Below, piece by piece: positions 8,643-17,146 of a DNA stretch of 64,000 bases. This DNA is from Paenibacillus pasadenensis DSM 19293. Its GTDB lineage: Bacteria > Bacillota > Bacilli > Paenibacillales > Paenibacillaceae. Numbering within the stretch: the first letter of the stretch is position 1; every line of letters starts with the position of its first letter. The notes under the pieces were generated by a model, which saw nothing but the letters and a program-made list of their open reading frames with translations, searched no databases and had not been told where the DNA came from. The position numbers and the translations under genes were made by a program. The stretch is taken from contig NZ_AULW01000001.1 of the NCBI RefSeq assembly GCF_000422485.1, positions 124,001 through 188,000 of the forward strand. Direction: 5' to 3'.

Positions 8643-8734
8643 GACGCTCCACCCCTTCGTTTGACTCCACTTTCATCCATTGTAAAGGATGCGCTCTCGG
8701 AAATGCAAGACAGTCCGGAAGCCGCTCGCCTCCG

Positions 8735-8763
8735 TTTACTTTAGTCCTTGAATTGGGTATAGT
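8735..8763 (+). promoter_or_regulatory. Promoter and leader hairpin of the Ca2+/H+ exchanger gene
   Basis: -35 TTTACT (8735-8740), 17-bp spacer, -10 TATAGT (8758-8763). The 50-base leader holds a perfect 7-bp hairpin, GCCGGGT with ACCCGGC (8778-8795), just before the ribosome site; it has no T-run and may affect translation. Confidence 0.65.
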
Positions 8764-8819
8764 AAGATACATATTTTGCCGGGTCCCGACCCGGCTCATC
8801 CTTGCCAAAGAGGTGCATT

Positions 8820-9899
8820 ATGGCCAAGCGTCGCCAGCTGTTCTTCGCCGGGCTCATCCTCACGTTCGTCGTGAGCGGACTCGCCCATTATCTCCACTGG
8901 AACGAGATGCTCCAGTTCGCCGTATCGGCGATCTCGGTCATCTTCGTCGCCGGCTTTCTCGGCCAGGCGACGGAATCGGTCGCCCATTACGCCGGCCAGC
9001 GGCTCGGAGGCTTCCTCAACGCCACGTTCGGCAACGCGGCGGAGCTGATCATCGCCATCTTCCTCGTGAAAGCCGGCTCGTTCGAGACGGTCAAGGCCAG
9101 CCTGACCGGCTCGATCATCGGCAACCTGCTGCTCGTGCTCGGCCTCAGCATCCTGCTGGGCGGCCTCAAGTTCAAGGAGCAGCGCTACAACGTGCAGCTC
9201 GCCACCCACAACTCCACGCTGATGATCCTGGCCGTCGTCGCCCTGTTCATTCCGGCGACGTTCGTCACGTCCGAGCATTTCAGCTTCCGCCAGGACCAGA
9301 TCCTGAGCATCACGGTCGCGATCATCCTGATCGTCAGCTACCTGCTCTGGCTCGTGTTCTCGATGGTCACCCACAAGGACATGCTGTCCGAGATGGAGGA
9401 CAAGGCCGAGGCCGGAGCGGACGCGCATGAGGAAAAGCCGCTCTGGTCCCTCAAGCGCTCGGTGCTCTACCTCGTCGTCGCGACCGTCATGGTCGCATTC
9501 GTCAGCGAATGGCTCGTCGGCACGCTGCACGGCGTATCGGAGCGCTTCGGCCTGTCCGAGCTGTTCATCGGCGCCTTCGTCGTCGCGATCGTCGGCAACG
9601 CGGCCGAGCACAGCGCGGCCATCATGCTCGCGATGAAAAACAAGATGGGCGCCGCCGTCGAGATCGCCGTCGGCTCGAGCCTGCAGATCGCGCTGTTCGT
9701 GGCGCCGGTGCTCGTCCTCATCAGCGGCTTTTTCGGCCCGACGATGGACATTGTCTTCACGCCGATCGAGCTTGCCGCCATCGCCGTCTCGGTGTTCATC
9801 GCCAAGGCGGTTTCGAGCGACGGACGCACGAACTGGTACGAGGGCTTCCTGCTCGTCATGGTGTACATCATTCTCGGCTTCGCGTTCTACCTCGTGTAG
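8820..9899 (+). CDS. Calcium/proton exchanger (CAX family)
   Basis: A 359-residue membrane protein that trades cytosolic Ca2+ (or related cations) for protons. The two inverted family repeats are clear: [16 protein letters not shown] near residues 70-85 and [19 protein letters not shown] near 258-276, each carrying the conserved Asn and Glu of the ion site. About ten or eleven hydrophobic segments surround an acidic cytosolic loop, [16 protein letters not shown], near the middle. ATG 8820 follows GAGGTG with a 4-base gap; the upstream in-frame ATG at 8802 lacks a site. It is monocistronic, with a good promoter and a terminator shared with ylaN. Confidence 0.9.
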   Translation: MAKRRQLFFAGLILTFVVSGLAHYLHWNEMLQFAVSAISVIFVAGFLGQATESVAHYAGQRLGGFLNATFGNAAELIIAIFLVKAGSFETVKASLTGSIIGNLLLVLGLSILLGGLKFKEQRYNVQLATHNSTLMILAVVALFIPATFVTSEHFSFRQDQILSITVAIILIVSYLLWLVFSMVTHKDMLSEMEDKAEAGADAHEEKPLWSLKRSVLYLVVATVMVAFVSEWLVGTLHGVSERFGLSELFIGAFVVAIVGNAAEHSAAIMLAMKNKMGAAVEIAVGSSLQIALFVAPVLVLISGFFGPTMDIVFTPIELAAIAVSVFIAKAVSSDGRTNWYEGFLLVMVYIILGFAFYLV

Positions 9900-9910
9900 C
9901 GCATCTAAGC

Positions 9911-9953
9911 AAAAAAGCGGCACCGCTGTCTGTCGACGCGGCGCCGCTTTTTC
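9911..9953. terminator. Bidirectional terminator between cax and ylaN
   Basis: Stem AGCGGC..CCGC with GCGG..GCCGCT, flanked by a run of A on the left and a run of T on the right, so it can act on both converging genes. Confidence 0.8.
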
Positions 9954-9971
9954 ATTTGCCTTCGGTCCATC

Positions 9972-10268
9972 CTATAGAAGCTGGGATTTTTGGTCCAGCG
10001 CTTCGTACAATTGAGCCAAGTTGCGCTCCAGCTTGCTGATGATGGCCTTCCCTGCCGATTCCTCGATCAGGCCAGCCCGCACCGCAAAGTCTACTTCCCG
10101 GGAAAAACCGTACATCTGGGTATCCAGAACCTCTTCGTACAGAGGACATTTGCGGGTCGCAAGATTTTCCATCTGCACTTCGATGAGCTTCTCGATCTTG
10201 TTTGCGTCATCCTGCAGCAGTAGAACCGCCTTCTGATGCAGATGGACCAGAACTTCCGGTGAAGACAT
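9972..10268 (-). CDS. ylaN: YlaN family protein (iron-linked)
   Basis: A 98-residue helical protein that closely follows B. subtilis Yla[16 protein letters not shown], then IEVQMENL, and the highly conserved [14 protein letters not shown] followed by [11 protein letters not shown]. YlaN is a small, iron-related protein reported in Bacillus and Staphylococcus to act with the Fur regulator and to be needed under low iron. The position beside ftsW is also conserved. ATG 10268 follows GGGGGG with a short gap. A TTGTGT-17-TACTAT promoter lies upstream. It is monocistronic. Confidence 0.88.
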   Translation of the reverse strand: MSSPEVLVHLHQKAVLLLQDDANKIEKLIEVQMENLATRKCPLYEEVLDTQMYGFSREVDFAVRAGLIEESAGKAIISKLERNLAQLYEALDQKSQLL

Positions 10269-10328
10269 AGTTTCCCCCCCTGTGCGGATGTCTCGCCGTT
10301 GTTGTCATTGGTTTGCCTAATATCTCTA

Positions 10329-10357
10329 ATAGTAGACGATTCGGGGGGAATACACAA
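10329..10357 (-). promoter_or_regulatory. Promoter for ylaN
   Basis: On the minus strand: -35 TTGTGT (10357-10352), 17-bp spacer, -10 TACTAT (10334-10329), about 60 bases before the ylaN start codon. Confidence 0.5.
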
Positions 10358-10361
10358 GGAC

Positions 10362-10404
10362 AAACAAAGAAGGCGACTCCGCCCGCATGACGGGTAGAGT
10401 CGCC
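10362..10404 (-). terminator. Terminator after the HPr-like gene
   Basis: An 8-bp GGCGACTC/GAGTCGCC stem (10372-10379 with 10397-10404) enclosing a second CCCG/CGGG stem, followed by TTCTTTG on the minus strand. It sits 13 bases after the HPr-like stop. Confidence 0.65.
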
Positions 10405-10416
10405 CTTCGCCGGCAT

Positions 10417-10659
10417 CTATTCGCCGATGATCGTAATGTTGAGATTGTGCTTGGCGAATACTTCGGCAAGCGCCTTTTTCGCCTCGTCGGCGTCAGGCCC
10501 GTGGACGTGAAGCTCGTAGGAATGCGTACCCACCAACGTCGTGAACAGGCCGAGGATGCTCTTCACGTCGATGTACTTGTTTTCGGCTTGAAGCACGATC
10601 GACGAGCGGAACCGGCTGGCAACTTGGGAAATTTCTACGATAGCCGCATTGTTGGACAT
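10417..10659 (-). CDS. HPr-fold protein lacking the His15 region
   Basis: An 80-residue protein that aligns without gaps to HPr/Crh from about HPr residue 15 onward. Its QVASRF at residues 12-17 matches QTASKY of HPr, and KSILG at residues 33-37 matches the KSIMG around the regulatory Ser46. The first HPr strand and the His15 loop, which carry phosphate in sugar uptake, are absent: an in-frame stop lies just upstream of the ATG, so a longer start is excluded. It therefore cannot be a normal PTS carrier. As with Crh, the Ser could be an HPr-kinase target, which is inference. GGAGG lies seven bases before ATG 10659. Confidence 0.75.
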   Translation of the reverse strand: MSNNAAIVEISQVASRFRSSIVLQAENKYIDVKSILGLFTTLVGTHSYELHVHGPDADEAKKALAEVFAKHNLNITIIGE

Positions 10660-10685
10660 GGGTATTCCTCCCTGTTAAAAAACTT

Positions 10686-10700
10686 AAGAAAACGTTTCCT
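10686..10700. promoter_or_regulatory. Candidate cre (CcpA operator) at the HPr-like gene
   Basis: AAGAAAACGTTTCCT differs from the cre consensus WTGNAANCGNWNNCW at one position. It sits over the predicted transcription start of the HPr-like gene, a position expected to give CcpA repression. Confidence 0.5.
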
Positions 10701-10702
10701 CC

Positions 10703-10731
10703 ATCATACTCCGAAACGCTCCCCCGTTCAA
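10703..10731 (-). promoter_or_regulatory. Sigma-A-type promoter for the HPr-like gene
   Basis: -35 TTGAAC (10731-10726), 17-bp spacer, -10 TATGAT (10708-10703) on the minus strand. The predicted start near 10696 falls inside the candidate cre. Confidence 0.7.
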
Positions 10732-10776
10732 GATGAACAGGATATTTTTACCCGGAAGCCCATCTGCGGAATCCGC

Positions 10777-11892
10777 TTATTTCAATCGCTCGGGATTGAG
10801 CCCTTCCAGCTCCGGCAGCACGAACAGCCCGTCCTTGCGGATCAGCACGTCGTCGAAATAGATCTCGCCGCCGCCGTACTCGGGACGCTGGATCAGGACG
10901 AGATCCCAGTGGACCGCGGACCGGTTGCCGTTGTCCGCTTCCTCGTAAGCCTGTCCCGGGGTGAAGTGCAGCGAGCCGGCGATCTTCTCGTCGAACAGCG
11001 TATCGTTCATCGGGTGCAGGATGTACGGGTTGAAGCCGAGGCTGAACTCGCCGATGTAGCGGGCTCCTTCGTCCGTGTCGAGAATCTCGTTGATCCGGTC
11101 CGTATCGCTGCTCGTCGCCTTGACGATGCGGCCGTTCTCGAACGTGAAGGAGATGTTGTCGAACGTCACGCCCGAGTTGACGCTCGACGTGTTGTACGTG
11201 ATCGTGCCCTGCACGGAGTCGCGGATCGGCGCCGTGTACAGCTCTCCGTCCGGAATATTGCGCTCGCCGGCGCATTTGACGGAGCCGATGCCCTTGATCG
11301 AGAAGCTCAGGTCCGTGCCCGGTCCGACGATGCGGACCTTGTCCGTGCGGTCCATCAGCTGCTGGAGCGGCGTCATCGCCTCCTCCATGCGGCTGTAGTC
11401 GAGGTTGCACACGTCGAAGTAGAAGTCCTCGAACGCCTCGGTGCTCATTTTGGCGAGCTGGGACATCGAGGCGTTCGGATAGCGCAGCACGACCCACTTC
11501 GTCTTCTTGACGCGGATCTCAGAGTGCACCGGATGGGAGTAGAGCTGCTGGTACAGCTTCATCTTGTCCTCCGGCACGTCCGACAGCTCGTTGACGTTTT
11601 CACCCGATCGGATCCCTATGTACCCTTGCATCTGCTTCATGCGCTCCTGGTCGAGCTTCGACCACAGCCCGATCTGCTCCGGCGTCGCGTGCAGCAGCAT
11701 CGAGCGCAGCACGGAACGGTCGCTCGTCTCGACGAACGGACGGCCGCCGGCGCGGGCCACTTCTTCCACGAGGCATTTGGCCAGTTCCCGCTCCGGGCCG
11801 ATCATGTCGATCAGGATGTTCTCGCCAGGCTGGACGCGCACGGAGTGGCGGACCAGATTGGCGGCTAATGTTTGCAGGCGCGGATCGCGCAT
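10777..11892 (-). CDS. M29 family aminopeptidase (AmpS/PepS type)
   Basis: A 371-residue cytosolic metallo-aminopeptidase of family M29, which trims N-terminal residues from peptides. The family pattern is visible: VQPGENILIDM near the N-terminus, a central MTPLQQLMDRTDKVRIVGPGTDLSFSIKG region, GERNIPDGELYTAP with a metal-ligand Glu, and C-terminal IGEFSLGFNP followed by SAVHWDLVLI with the late His and Asp ligands. ATG 11892 has GAGGAGG nine bases upstream; the reading frame is open to 11931 but without a better site. It is monocistronic between the HPr-like gene and a lipoprotein gene. Confidence 0.88.
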   Translation of the reverse strand: MRDPRLQTLAANLVRHSVRVQPGENILIDMIGPERELAKCLVEEVARAGGRPFVETSDRSVLRSMLLHATPEQIGLWSKLDQERMKQMQGYIGIRSGENVNELSDVPEDKMKLYQQLYSHPVHSEIRVKKTKWVVLRYPNASMSQLAKMSTEAFEDFYFDVCNLDYSRMEEAMTPLQQLMDRTDKVRIVGPGTDLSFSIKGIGSVKCAGERNIPDGELYTAPIRDSVQGTITYNTSSVNSGVTFDNISFTFENGRIVKATSSDTDRINEILDTDEGARYIGEFSLGFNPYILHPMNDTLFDEKIAGSLHFTPGQAYEEADNGNRSAVHWDLVLIQRPEYGGGEIYFDDVLIRKDGLFVLPELEGLNPERLK

Positions 11893-11976
11893 GGCTGCAT
11901 ACCTCCTCGAATAGATGAATTCCGTTCCCATCCTATCACGAGCGTTCCTGCTTCTGCACGGCTCCGCGTCATCGCA

Positions 11977-12627
11977 TCACGGTTCCGTCTCGAAGCGGAA
12001 CCGCAGCGACCGCTCCTCCTCGACCCGCTTTCCGCCGTCGGCAAAAACCAGCCTGGACCGCTCCGTCAGCTCCACCGGCACGAGCCGATGCCGATCCACG
12101 ACAAGCTCGCAGCGCATGTCGGCCGCCTGCAGCGGACGGGCCGCGGAGCTTGGCTCGGCCTGCGAGCGCAGCCGCTTGCTCCAGAGGCCCGACGCGAAGC
12201 TCGCACTAGGCTTGATGAGCAGCACTGCCTCTCCTCCGTCCGAGCGGGCCTCGTCCAGCCGGACGCTCGCCGCTCCATCCAGCAGCCCCTCCAGCAGCGC
12301 CGAAGGGTTGTAGCTGTCCTCGCCGTACCGGTCGCTCCCGTCGATCCGGACCGCCGCTCCCGCTCCGCTGGTCAACAGGCGAAGTCCGTCATGCCGGCGC
12401 ACTTCGCCCTTCCACTCCTCCTGCCGCGCCGCTCCGGCACCGGACGGATCGGTCTCGATCAACGCGAAGCGATAGCTTTCCGGGACGGACAGCCCCGATA
12501 CGGCGAGGCGCAGCAGCTCCCGCGGCGAGCGCTCCGCGGACGTTGCCGCGCAGCCGGCGAGCAGCGACGCCGCGGCGAGCAGCGCCAGCAGCGTATGAAT
12601 TCGCTTTATGGGGATGCGGAAGGTCAT
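11977..12627 (-). CDS. Putative lipoprotein
   Basis: A 216-residue secreted protein with a clear lipoprotein signal: positive start, hydrophobic LLALLAAASLLAGC, and the lipobox Cys at residue 25, so it is probably anchored to the outer face of the membrane. The mature part is mixed alpha/beta and ends RLVFADGGKRVEEERSLRF; I do not recognise a domain. ATG 12627 has GAGGAG eight bases upstream. It is divergent from rpsD and does not share its promoter. Confidence 0.7.
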   Translation of the reverse strand: MTFRIPIKRIHTLLALLAAASLLAGCAATSAERSPRELLRLAVSGLSVPESYRFALIETDPSGAGAARQEEWKGEVRRHDGLRLLTSGAGAAVRIDGSDRYGEDSYNPSALLEGLLDGAASVRLDEARSDGGEAVLLIKPSASFASGLWSKRLRSQAEPSSAARPLQAADMRCELVVDRHRLVPVELTERSRLVFADGGKRVEEERSLRFRFETEP

Positions 12628-12706
12628 CAAAAGCACTCCTCTCATTCCTGCGTTCCGTAGGATTTTCCCTCGCTTGCCCTTCCCTTATGCAGAAGCGGCG
12701 ATTCCC

Positions 12707-12736
12707 TTGACATGTCGAGCATGAATCCTTTAAAAT
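12707..12736 (+). promoter_or_regulatory. Strong promoter for rpsD
   Basis: -35 TTGACA (12707-12712), 18-bp spacer, -10 TAAAAT (12731-12736). The -35 is a perfect consensus, in keeping with a ribosomal protein gene. Confidence 0.75.
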
Positions 12737-12742
12737 TAGTTG

Positions 12743-12907
12743 TTGAATATAGGCCAAAGGTTTTGTGACACCCTCATGGGTGCTGCAGCTGCGGGGGCAG
12801 CGGCTGAACTTCCCCTTCAGGTCATGGCTCGTCCATGTTCATGCAGCATTCGGCGAAACGTTGGACCCTTTTCAAACATTCCATTTGAAGAAGGAGCTAC
12901 ACCCAAT
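12743..12907 (+). promoter_or_regulatory. Long structured leader of rpsD (candidate S4 leader)
   Basis: About 165 bases separate the predicted transcription start from rpsD. The leader contains a CACCC-TCAT-GGGTG hairpin (12769-12782) and GC-rich stretches able to fold further. In Bacillales the rpsD leader is a known site where free S4 protein represses its own translation. I infer that role from position and length; I have not matched the family's secondary structure. Confidence 0.45.
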
Positions 12908-13513
12908 ATGTCACGTTATACAGGTCCCAAGTTTAAACTCAGCCGCCGCCTCGGCATCTCCCTGAGCGGCACCGGCAAAGAACTCGCGAAGCGCGCTTTC
13001 CCTCCGGGTCAGCACGGCCAAGCGAGCCAGCGCAAAAAAGTGAGCGGCTACGGCCTCCAGCTCGCGGAAAAGCAAAAGCTGCGCCACATGTACGGCGTGA
13101 ACGAAAAGCAATTCCGCAACCTGTTCGACAAAGCTTCGAAAATCAAAGGTATCTCCGGCGAGAACTTCATGTTCCTGCTTGAGAGCCGCCTGGACAACCT
13201 CGTGTACCGTCTTGCTTTCGCCAACTCCCGTGCAGGCGCTCGCCAGCTCGTAGCGCATGGCCACGTGACGGTGAACGGCAAGAAGGTCGACATCGCTTCC
13301 TACCAAGTCCAGCCTGGCGATGTGATCGGCCTGCGTGAGCGCAGCCGTTCCCTCAAGCTGGTCAAAGAAGCTATGGAAGGCCGCCATCACCTGCCGGCGT
13401 ACCTGGAATTCAACGAGCAAGCTCTCGAAGGCAAGTACATCCGCCTGCCAGAGCGCGGCGAGCTGAGCTCCGACATCGACGAAAAGCAAATCGTCGAGTT
13501 CTACAGCCGTTAA
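12908..13513 (+). CDS. rpsD: 30S ribosomal protein S4
   Basis: A 201-residue protein matching bacterial S4, which binds 16S rRNA early in small-subunit assembly and helps decoding accuracy. Family marks: [19 protein letters not shown] at the start, PPGQHGQ, an S4 RNA-binding domain around [15 protein letters not shown] through [13 protein letters not shown], and the IVEFYSR end. The start at 12908 has AAGGAG eleven bases upstream. It is single, as in B. subtilis, and its leader may mediate autogenous control. Codon use is strongly biased, with AAA, GCT and CGT more common than in neighbouring genes, as expected for high expression. Confidence 0.97.
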   Translation: MSRYTGPKFKLSRRLGISLSGTGKELAKRAFPPGQHGQASQRKKVSGYGLQLAEKQKLRHMYGVNEKQFRNLFDKASKIKGISGENFMFLLESRLDNLVYRLAFANSRAGARQLVAHGHVTVNGKKVDIASYQVQPGDVIGLRERSRSLKLVKEAMEGRHHLPAYLEFNEQALEGKYIRLPERGELSSDIDEKQIVEFYSR

Positions 13514-13540
13514 TCCGACTTCGGATCAGCAGCCTCAAAA

Positions 13541-13570
13541 GCCTCGCGGCATATGCCGCGAGGCTTTTTT
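13541..13570 (+). terminator. Intrinsic terminator after rpsD
   Basis: A perfect 10-bp stem GCCTCGCGGC with its complement, tetraloop ATAT, then six T. It lies 27 bases beyond the stop. Confidence 0.92.
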
Positions 13571-13588
13571 GCGCGCTCCTTGCTAGAC

Positions 13589-13626
13589 GAAAAAAGCCGT
13601 TCCCGCCGCTAGGGCGGAAACGGCTC
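13589..13626 (-). terminator. Intrinsic terminator after the flotillin gene
   Basis: A GAGCCGTTTCCGCC stem, pairing with GGCGGGAACGGCT, followed by TTTTTT on the minus strand. It closes the yuaF-floT operon. Confidence 0.82.
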
Positions 13627-13650
13627 GCATTCCAGCATGAATGCGGAGGA

Positions 13651-15198
13651 TCAGGACTTGCTCGGCGCCTCGGCTGCGGCCGCGCTCAGCGCAGCCGCGG
13701 CGGGCAGCGCCGGCTCGGCCTTCGGAAGCGACGCCGCAGCTGCCGGCGACGCCGATCGGGACGTCAGGCTGCGCATCAGCTCGTTGACGTCGATGCCGGC
13801 GACGCTCTTGAGCATCTCGGGAGCGGTCGCCATCAGGTCGGTCACGTAGTTGGAGAGGCGCGCCGCTCCGGCGCCGTTGCCGGTATCGACGACCGTCAGC
13901 TTGTCGATCGACTTGATCGGCTCCGCGACGTTCGCAGCCAGCTCCGGCAGCATCTTGACGATGATGTCGAGGACGGCTGCCTCGCCGAACTTCTCGAACG
14001 CCAGGGCGAGCTTTTCCTTCGCCTCGGCTTCGGCGAGACCGCGCAGCCGGATGACTTCGGCTTCCGCCGTACCTTTGGCGCGCTCGGCGTCGGCTTGCGC
14101 CTGGCCCTCGAGCCGCTTCTGCTCGGCCATCGCGTGAGCTTCCGCCTCGATGCGATATTTGAGCGCATCGGCAGCGCGGTACTGCCGCTCCTTCTCCGCC
14201 TCGGCGGCCTGCACGACGGCATACCGGTCGGCGTCGGCCTTTTTCTTGACCTCGGAGTCGTACTGCTTCTCGCGGCGCAGGATCTCCTTCGTCTCCAGAT
14301 CGATCTCGCGCTCCTTGCGGACCAGCTCGACCTTCATCTGCTCCTCGACGACCTGCTGCTTGATGCGGGCTTCCTGGATCGTATACGCCTGATCCGCCTC
14401 TGCCTTGGCCGTATCCTGCTCCTTCTTGAACTCGGCCACCTTCAGCTGGTTCTGCTTGGACGCCTCGGCGATGTTCGTGTCGCGCAGCAGCTCGGCCTTC
14501 TGGCCTTCTTCCTCCGCCGCCGCCTTCTGAATCCGCGAGTCACGGAGCGCCTGAGCCTCGGCGATTTCCGCATCCCGCTTGACGGCGGCGATGCGCGGCT
14601 TGCCGAGAGCGTCCAGATAGCCGTGCTTGTCGCGCAGATCCTTGATCGTGAACGAGACGATCTGCAGCCCCATCTTTTTCAAATCCTTCGCCGCGACCGA
14701 CTGCACCTCCTGCGCGAACTTGTCGCGGTTGCGGTACACTTCTTCGACCGTCATCGAGCCGAGGATCGCCCGCAGATGGCCCTCCAGCACTTCCTGAGCC
14801 TCGCTCTTGAGCGCCTCGACCGGCTTGCCCATGAACTGCTCGGCCGCCGTCGCGACATCCTCGATCGAGCCGCCGATCTTGATGATGGCGACGCCGTCGG
14901 CCATGACCGGCACGCCCTGCTCCGTGTACACCTCCGGCGTGGAGACGTCGAGCTTCATCGACAGCAGCGACAGGAACTCCACCCGCTGGAACACCGGCAG
15001 GATGAACGCGCCCCCGCCGCGGACGATCTTGATGCTCCGGCCGGAATCATCCGACGCGACATTGCTCGCGCCGAGGAAAGAACCGGTGACGACCATCGCC
15101 TCGTCCGGGCTCGCCGTCTTGTAGCGAGCCCAGAAAGCGAGGCCCAGCAAGACGATGACGCCGACGACAATCGAAGGAATTACGAGAAATTCTGGCAT
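13651..15198 (-). CDS. floT: Flotillin (FloT/YuaG family)
   Basis: A 515-residue membrane-associated scaffold of the SPFH/flotillin family, which organises functional membrane microdomains. The order is an N-terminal hydrophobic hairpin (VIPSIVVGVIVLLGLAFWA, residues 6-24), an SPFH domain to about 200, then a long Ala/Glu/Lys-rich coiled coil (about 200-420) with repeated AEA units, and a variable Ala/Pro/Ser-rich tail. The start ATG 15198 overlaps the TAA stop of the upstream nfeD-like gene and has GAGGAG seven bases before it. The operon pair and order match B. subtilis yuaF-yuaG. It probably responds to cell-envelope stress through the sigma-W-type promoter at 15812-15787. Confidence 0.92.
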   Translation of the reverse strand: MPEFLVIPSIVVGVIVLLGLAFWARYKTASPDEAMVVTGSFLGASNVASDDSGRSIKIVRGGGAFILPVFQRVEFLSLLSMKLDVSTPEVYTEQGVPVMADGVAIIKIGGSIEDVATAAEQFMGKPVEALKSEAQEVLEGHLRAILGSMTVEEVYRNRDKFAQEVQSVAAKDLKKMGLQIVSFTIKDLRDKHGYLDALGKPRIAAVKRDAEIAEAQALRDSRIQKAAAEEEGQKAELLRDTNIAEASKQNQLKVAEFKKEQDTAKAEADQAYTIQEARIKQQVVEEQMKVELVRKEREIDLETKEILRREKQYDSEVKKKADADRYAVVQAAEAEKERQYRAADALKYRIEAEAHAMAEQKRLEGQAQADAERAKGTAEAEVIRLRGLAEAEAKEKLALAFEKFGEAAVLDIIVKMLPELAANVAEPIKSIDKLTVVDTGNGAGAARLSNYVTDLMATAPEMLKSVAGIDVNELMRSLTSRSASPAAAASLPKAEPALPAAAALSAAAAEAPSKS

Positions 15199-15737
15199 TA
15201 CAGGTCTCCTCTCTCATTCATCATGGCGACCGAAAGCGCGTCCGGCTTCACCTCGACGACGACGACACGGCTGCCGGACGGAATGTCCCGGCTCTCAAAG
15301 CTCTCCGCCGTATGGTTCGTAACGCCTGCGCCGATCCGGATCAGCACCTCGCCGCATCCATGGGCGGGGATCGGAGTGATGACCTCGCCGATCATCCCGC
15401 CCAGCTCCCGGACCGAGTAGCCCGACGACACCTCACTGTTCCTCATCGGCTTCACATAAAGGAAGAACATCGCCACGGAGCCGGCGATCGCGAGCAGAAC
15501 CGACAGGCTCGCCGTCGCTCCCGCGCCAAGCTCGGTGTACTTCTCCAGCATGAGGCCGGCCCCGCCGAACGCGGTGATCCCGCCCGCCAGCGCCGCCGGC
15601 TGGAAAATGCCGCCGGCATCCGCCGAGAGGAAATCCAGCGCTCCGTCAAGCGCCGAGCCGAGCAGATCGCCAAGCACGACGCTGACGAGCGCGAACAGCA
15701 CGCCGAAAGCCAAGCAGGATAAATATAGCGTCTCCAT
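15198..15737 (-). CDS. yuaF: NfeD-like membrane protein (YuaF type)
   Basis: A 179-residue protein with an N-terminal hydrophobic segment, a central pair of membrane segments (about 50-95), and a C-terminal OB-fold-like NfeD domain with ELGGMIGEVITPIPAHGCGEVLI and IPSGSRVVVVEVKPDAL. NfeD-like proteins pair with flotillins and related SPFH proteins and are thought to assist their assembly. ATG 15737 is chosen over the GTG at 15746: it has GGGGG eight bases upstream, while the GTG overlaps the ribosome site. It overlaps floT by a TAATG junction. Confidence 0.85.
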   Translation of the reverse strand: METLYLSCLAFGVLFALVSVVLGDLLGSALDGALDFLSADAGGIFQPAALAGGITAFGGAGLMLEKYTELGAGATASLSVLLAIAGSVAMFFLYVKPMRNSEVSSGYSVRELGGMIGEVITPIPAHGCGEVLIRIGAGVTNHTAESFESRDIPSGSRVVVVEVKPDALSVAMMNERGDL

Positions 15738-15786
15738 TTCACTCACCCCCCATTATTGGAAGCGATTGTAACCGCCTGGTCTTCTA

Positions 15787-15812
15787 TACGCCCGATTCAA
15801 GGAAATGTTTCA
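15787..15812 (-). promoter_or_regulatory. Sigma-W (ECF) type promoter of the yuaF-floT operon
   Basis: On the minus strand: -35 TGAAAC (15812-15807), exactly 16 bases, then CGTA (15790-15787) continuing TAG. This matches the B. subtilis sigma-W consensus TGAAAC-N16-CGTA, and the homologous yuaFGI operon is a known member of that regulon. Confidence 0.85.
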
Positions 15813-15832
15813 CTACTTTGACAAATGACCGG

Positions 15833-17116
15833 TCAACTTTTATCGAAGCGGATCCGCGCCATCCTCCGGCGTCCGACCTGAACGACATCCCCATCCCGGG
15901 GACGCAGCTCCGCGGACGCATCGTCCAGCCGCTCTCCGTTGATCCGGACAGCGCCTTGCTGCACGCTCCGGCGCGCCTCGCTGCCGGATTCGGACAGTCC
16001 GAGGACGGTCAGCAGCCGGGACAGCCGGATCGCTCCGTCCTCCAGCTCCGCTGCGGGCAGAAACGCTTCCTCGATCTCCTCCGGGAGCTCCCGCTGCTGG
16101 AATACCTCGCGGAACCGCTCGGCCGCTGCGTCGGCCGCTGCGGCGCCGTGGTACTGGCGGACGAGCGTCCAGGCGAGGCGCTGCTTCGCTTCCATCGGAT
16201 GGAGAGCTCCGCTCTCCAATCCGTCGCGGATTCCGGCCTGCTCGGCTTCGTCCAGATCGGTCGCCAGCAGGAAGTATTTCGCCATCAGCTCGTCGGGGAT
16301 GCTCATCGCCTTGCCGAACATGTCGGAAGGCTCGTCGGAGATGCCGATGTAGTTGCCGAGGCTCTTGCTCATCTTCTGCACGCCGTCGAGGCCTTCGAGG
16401 ATCGGCATCGTGATCGCGATCTGGCGGCGCTTGCCGTACTCTTTTTGCAGCTGGCGTCCCATGAGCAGGTTGAACGTCTGGTCGGTGCCGCCAAGCTCGA
16501 CGTCCGTATCGAGCGCGACGGAATCGTAGCCCTGCATCAGCGGGTAGAAGAACTCATGGATGCCGATCGGCTGGCCCGCCCGATGCCGCTTGGTGAAGTC
16601 GTCCCGCTCCAGCATGCGCGCGACCGTCGACTTGGCCGCCAGCCCCAGAATGTCGCCGAACTGGAGCGGAGACAGCCATTCGGAATTGTAGTACAGCTTG
16701 GTCCGCTCAGGATCGAGAACCTGGAACATCTGATCCTGGTACGTCTGCGCGTTGCGCCGCACGTCCGCCTCCGACAGCGGCTTGCGCGTCTCCGACTTGC
16801 CCGTCGGATCGCCGATGCGGCCGGTAAAGTCGCCGATAATGAGCTGGACCTGATGGCCCAGGCTCTGGAACTGGCGCAGCTTCTGCAGCACGACCGTATG
16901 GCCGATATGGATGTCCGGCGCCGACGGGTCGAGGCCGAGCTTCACGTTGAGCGGCCTGCCCTCGAGCACCGACTGCTCCAGCTTCTCCCGCAGCCCGTCC
17001 GCCGGGACGATCTCCGCCGCTCCACGGGCGAGAATGTCCAGCTGGCGCCTGACCTCCTCCTGCTGCGCCTCCGACAAGCGCTTCTTCTCCTGCTCCTTCT
17101 GCTCCTCAACGCTCAT
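15833..17116 (-). CDS. tyrS: Tyrosyl-tRNA synthetase
   Basis: A 427-residue class I aminoacyl-tRNA synthetase that charges tRNA-Tyr. The signature HIGH is at residues 70-73 (DIHIGHTVVLQK) and KMSKS at 248-252. A GIHEFFYPLMQGYDSV segment builds the tyrosine pocket. The last 65 residues form an S4-type tRNA-binding domain (GSEARRSVQQGAVRINGERL). The HIGH segment plus LGHQVQLIIGDFTG resembles the TyrZ-like subtype. ATG 17116 has GGGG nine bases upstream. It is controlled by the tyrosine T-box just before it and lies between the flotillin operon and the PBP gene, as expected near rpsD and acsA. Confidence 0.95.
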   Translation of the reverse strand: MSVEEQKEQEKKRLSEAQQEEVRRQLDILARGAAEIVPADGLREKLEQSVLEGRPLNVKLGLDPSAPDIHIGHTVVLQKLRQFQSLGHQVQLIIGDFTGRIGDPTGKSETRKPLSEADVRRNAQTYQDQMFQVLDPERTKLYYNSEWLSPLQFGDILGLAAKSTVARMLERDDFTKRHRAGQPIGIHEFFYPLMQGYDSVALDTDVELGGTDQTFNLLMGRQLQKEYGKRRQIAITMPILEGLDGVQKMSKSLGNYIGISDEPSDMFGKAMSIPDELMAKYFLLATDLDEAEQAGIRDGLESGALHPMEAKQRLAWTLVRQYHGAAAADAAAERFREVFQQRELPEEIEEAFLPAAELEDGAIRLSRLLTVLGLSESGSEARRSVQQGAVRINGERLDDASAELRPRDGDVVQVGRRRMARIRFDKS

Positions 17117-17146
17117 GATGGGGGTCCCCTTTCTTAAATGAAATGC

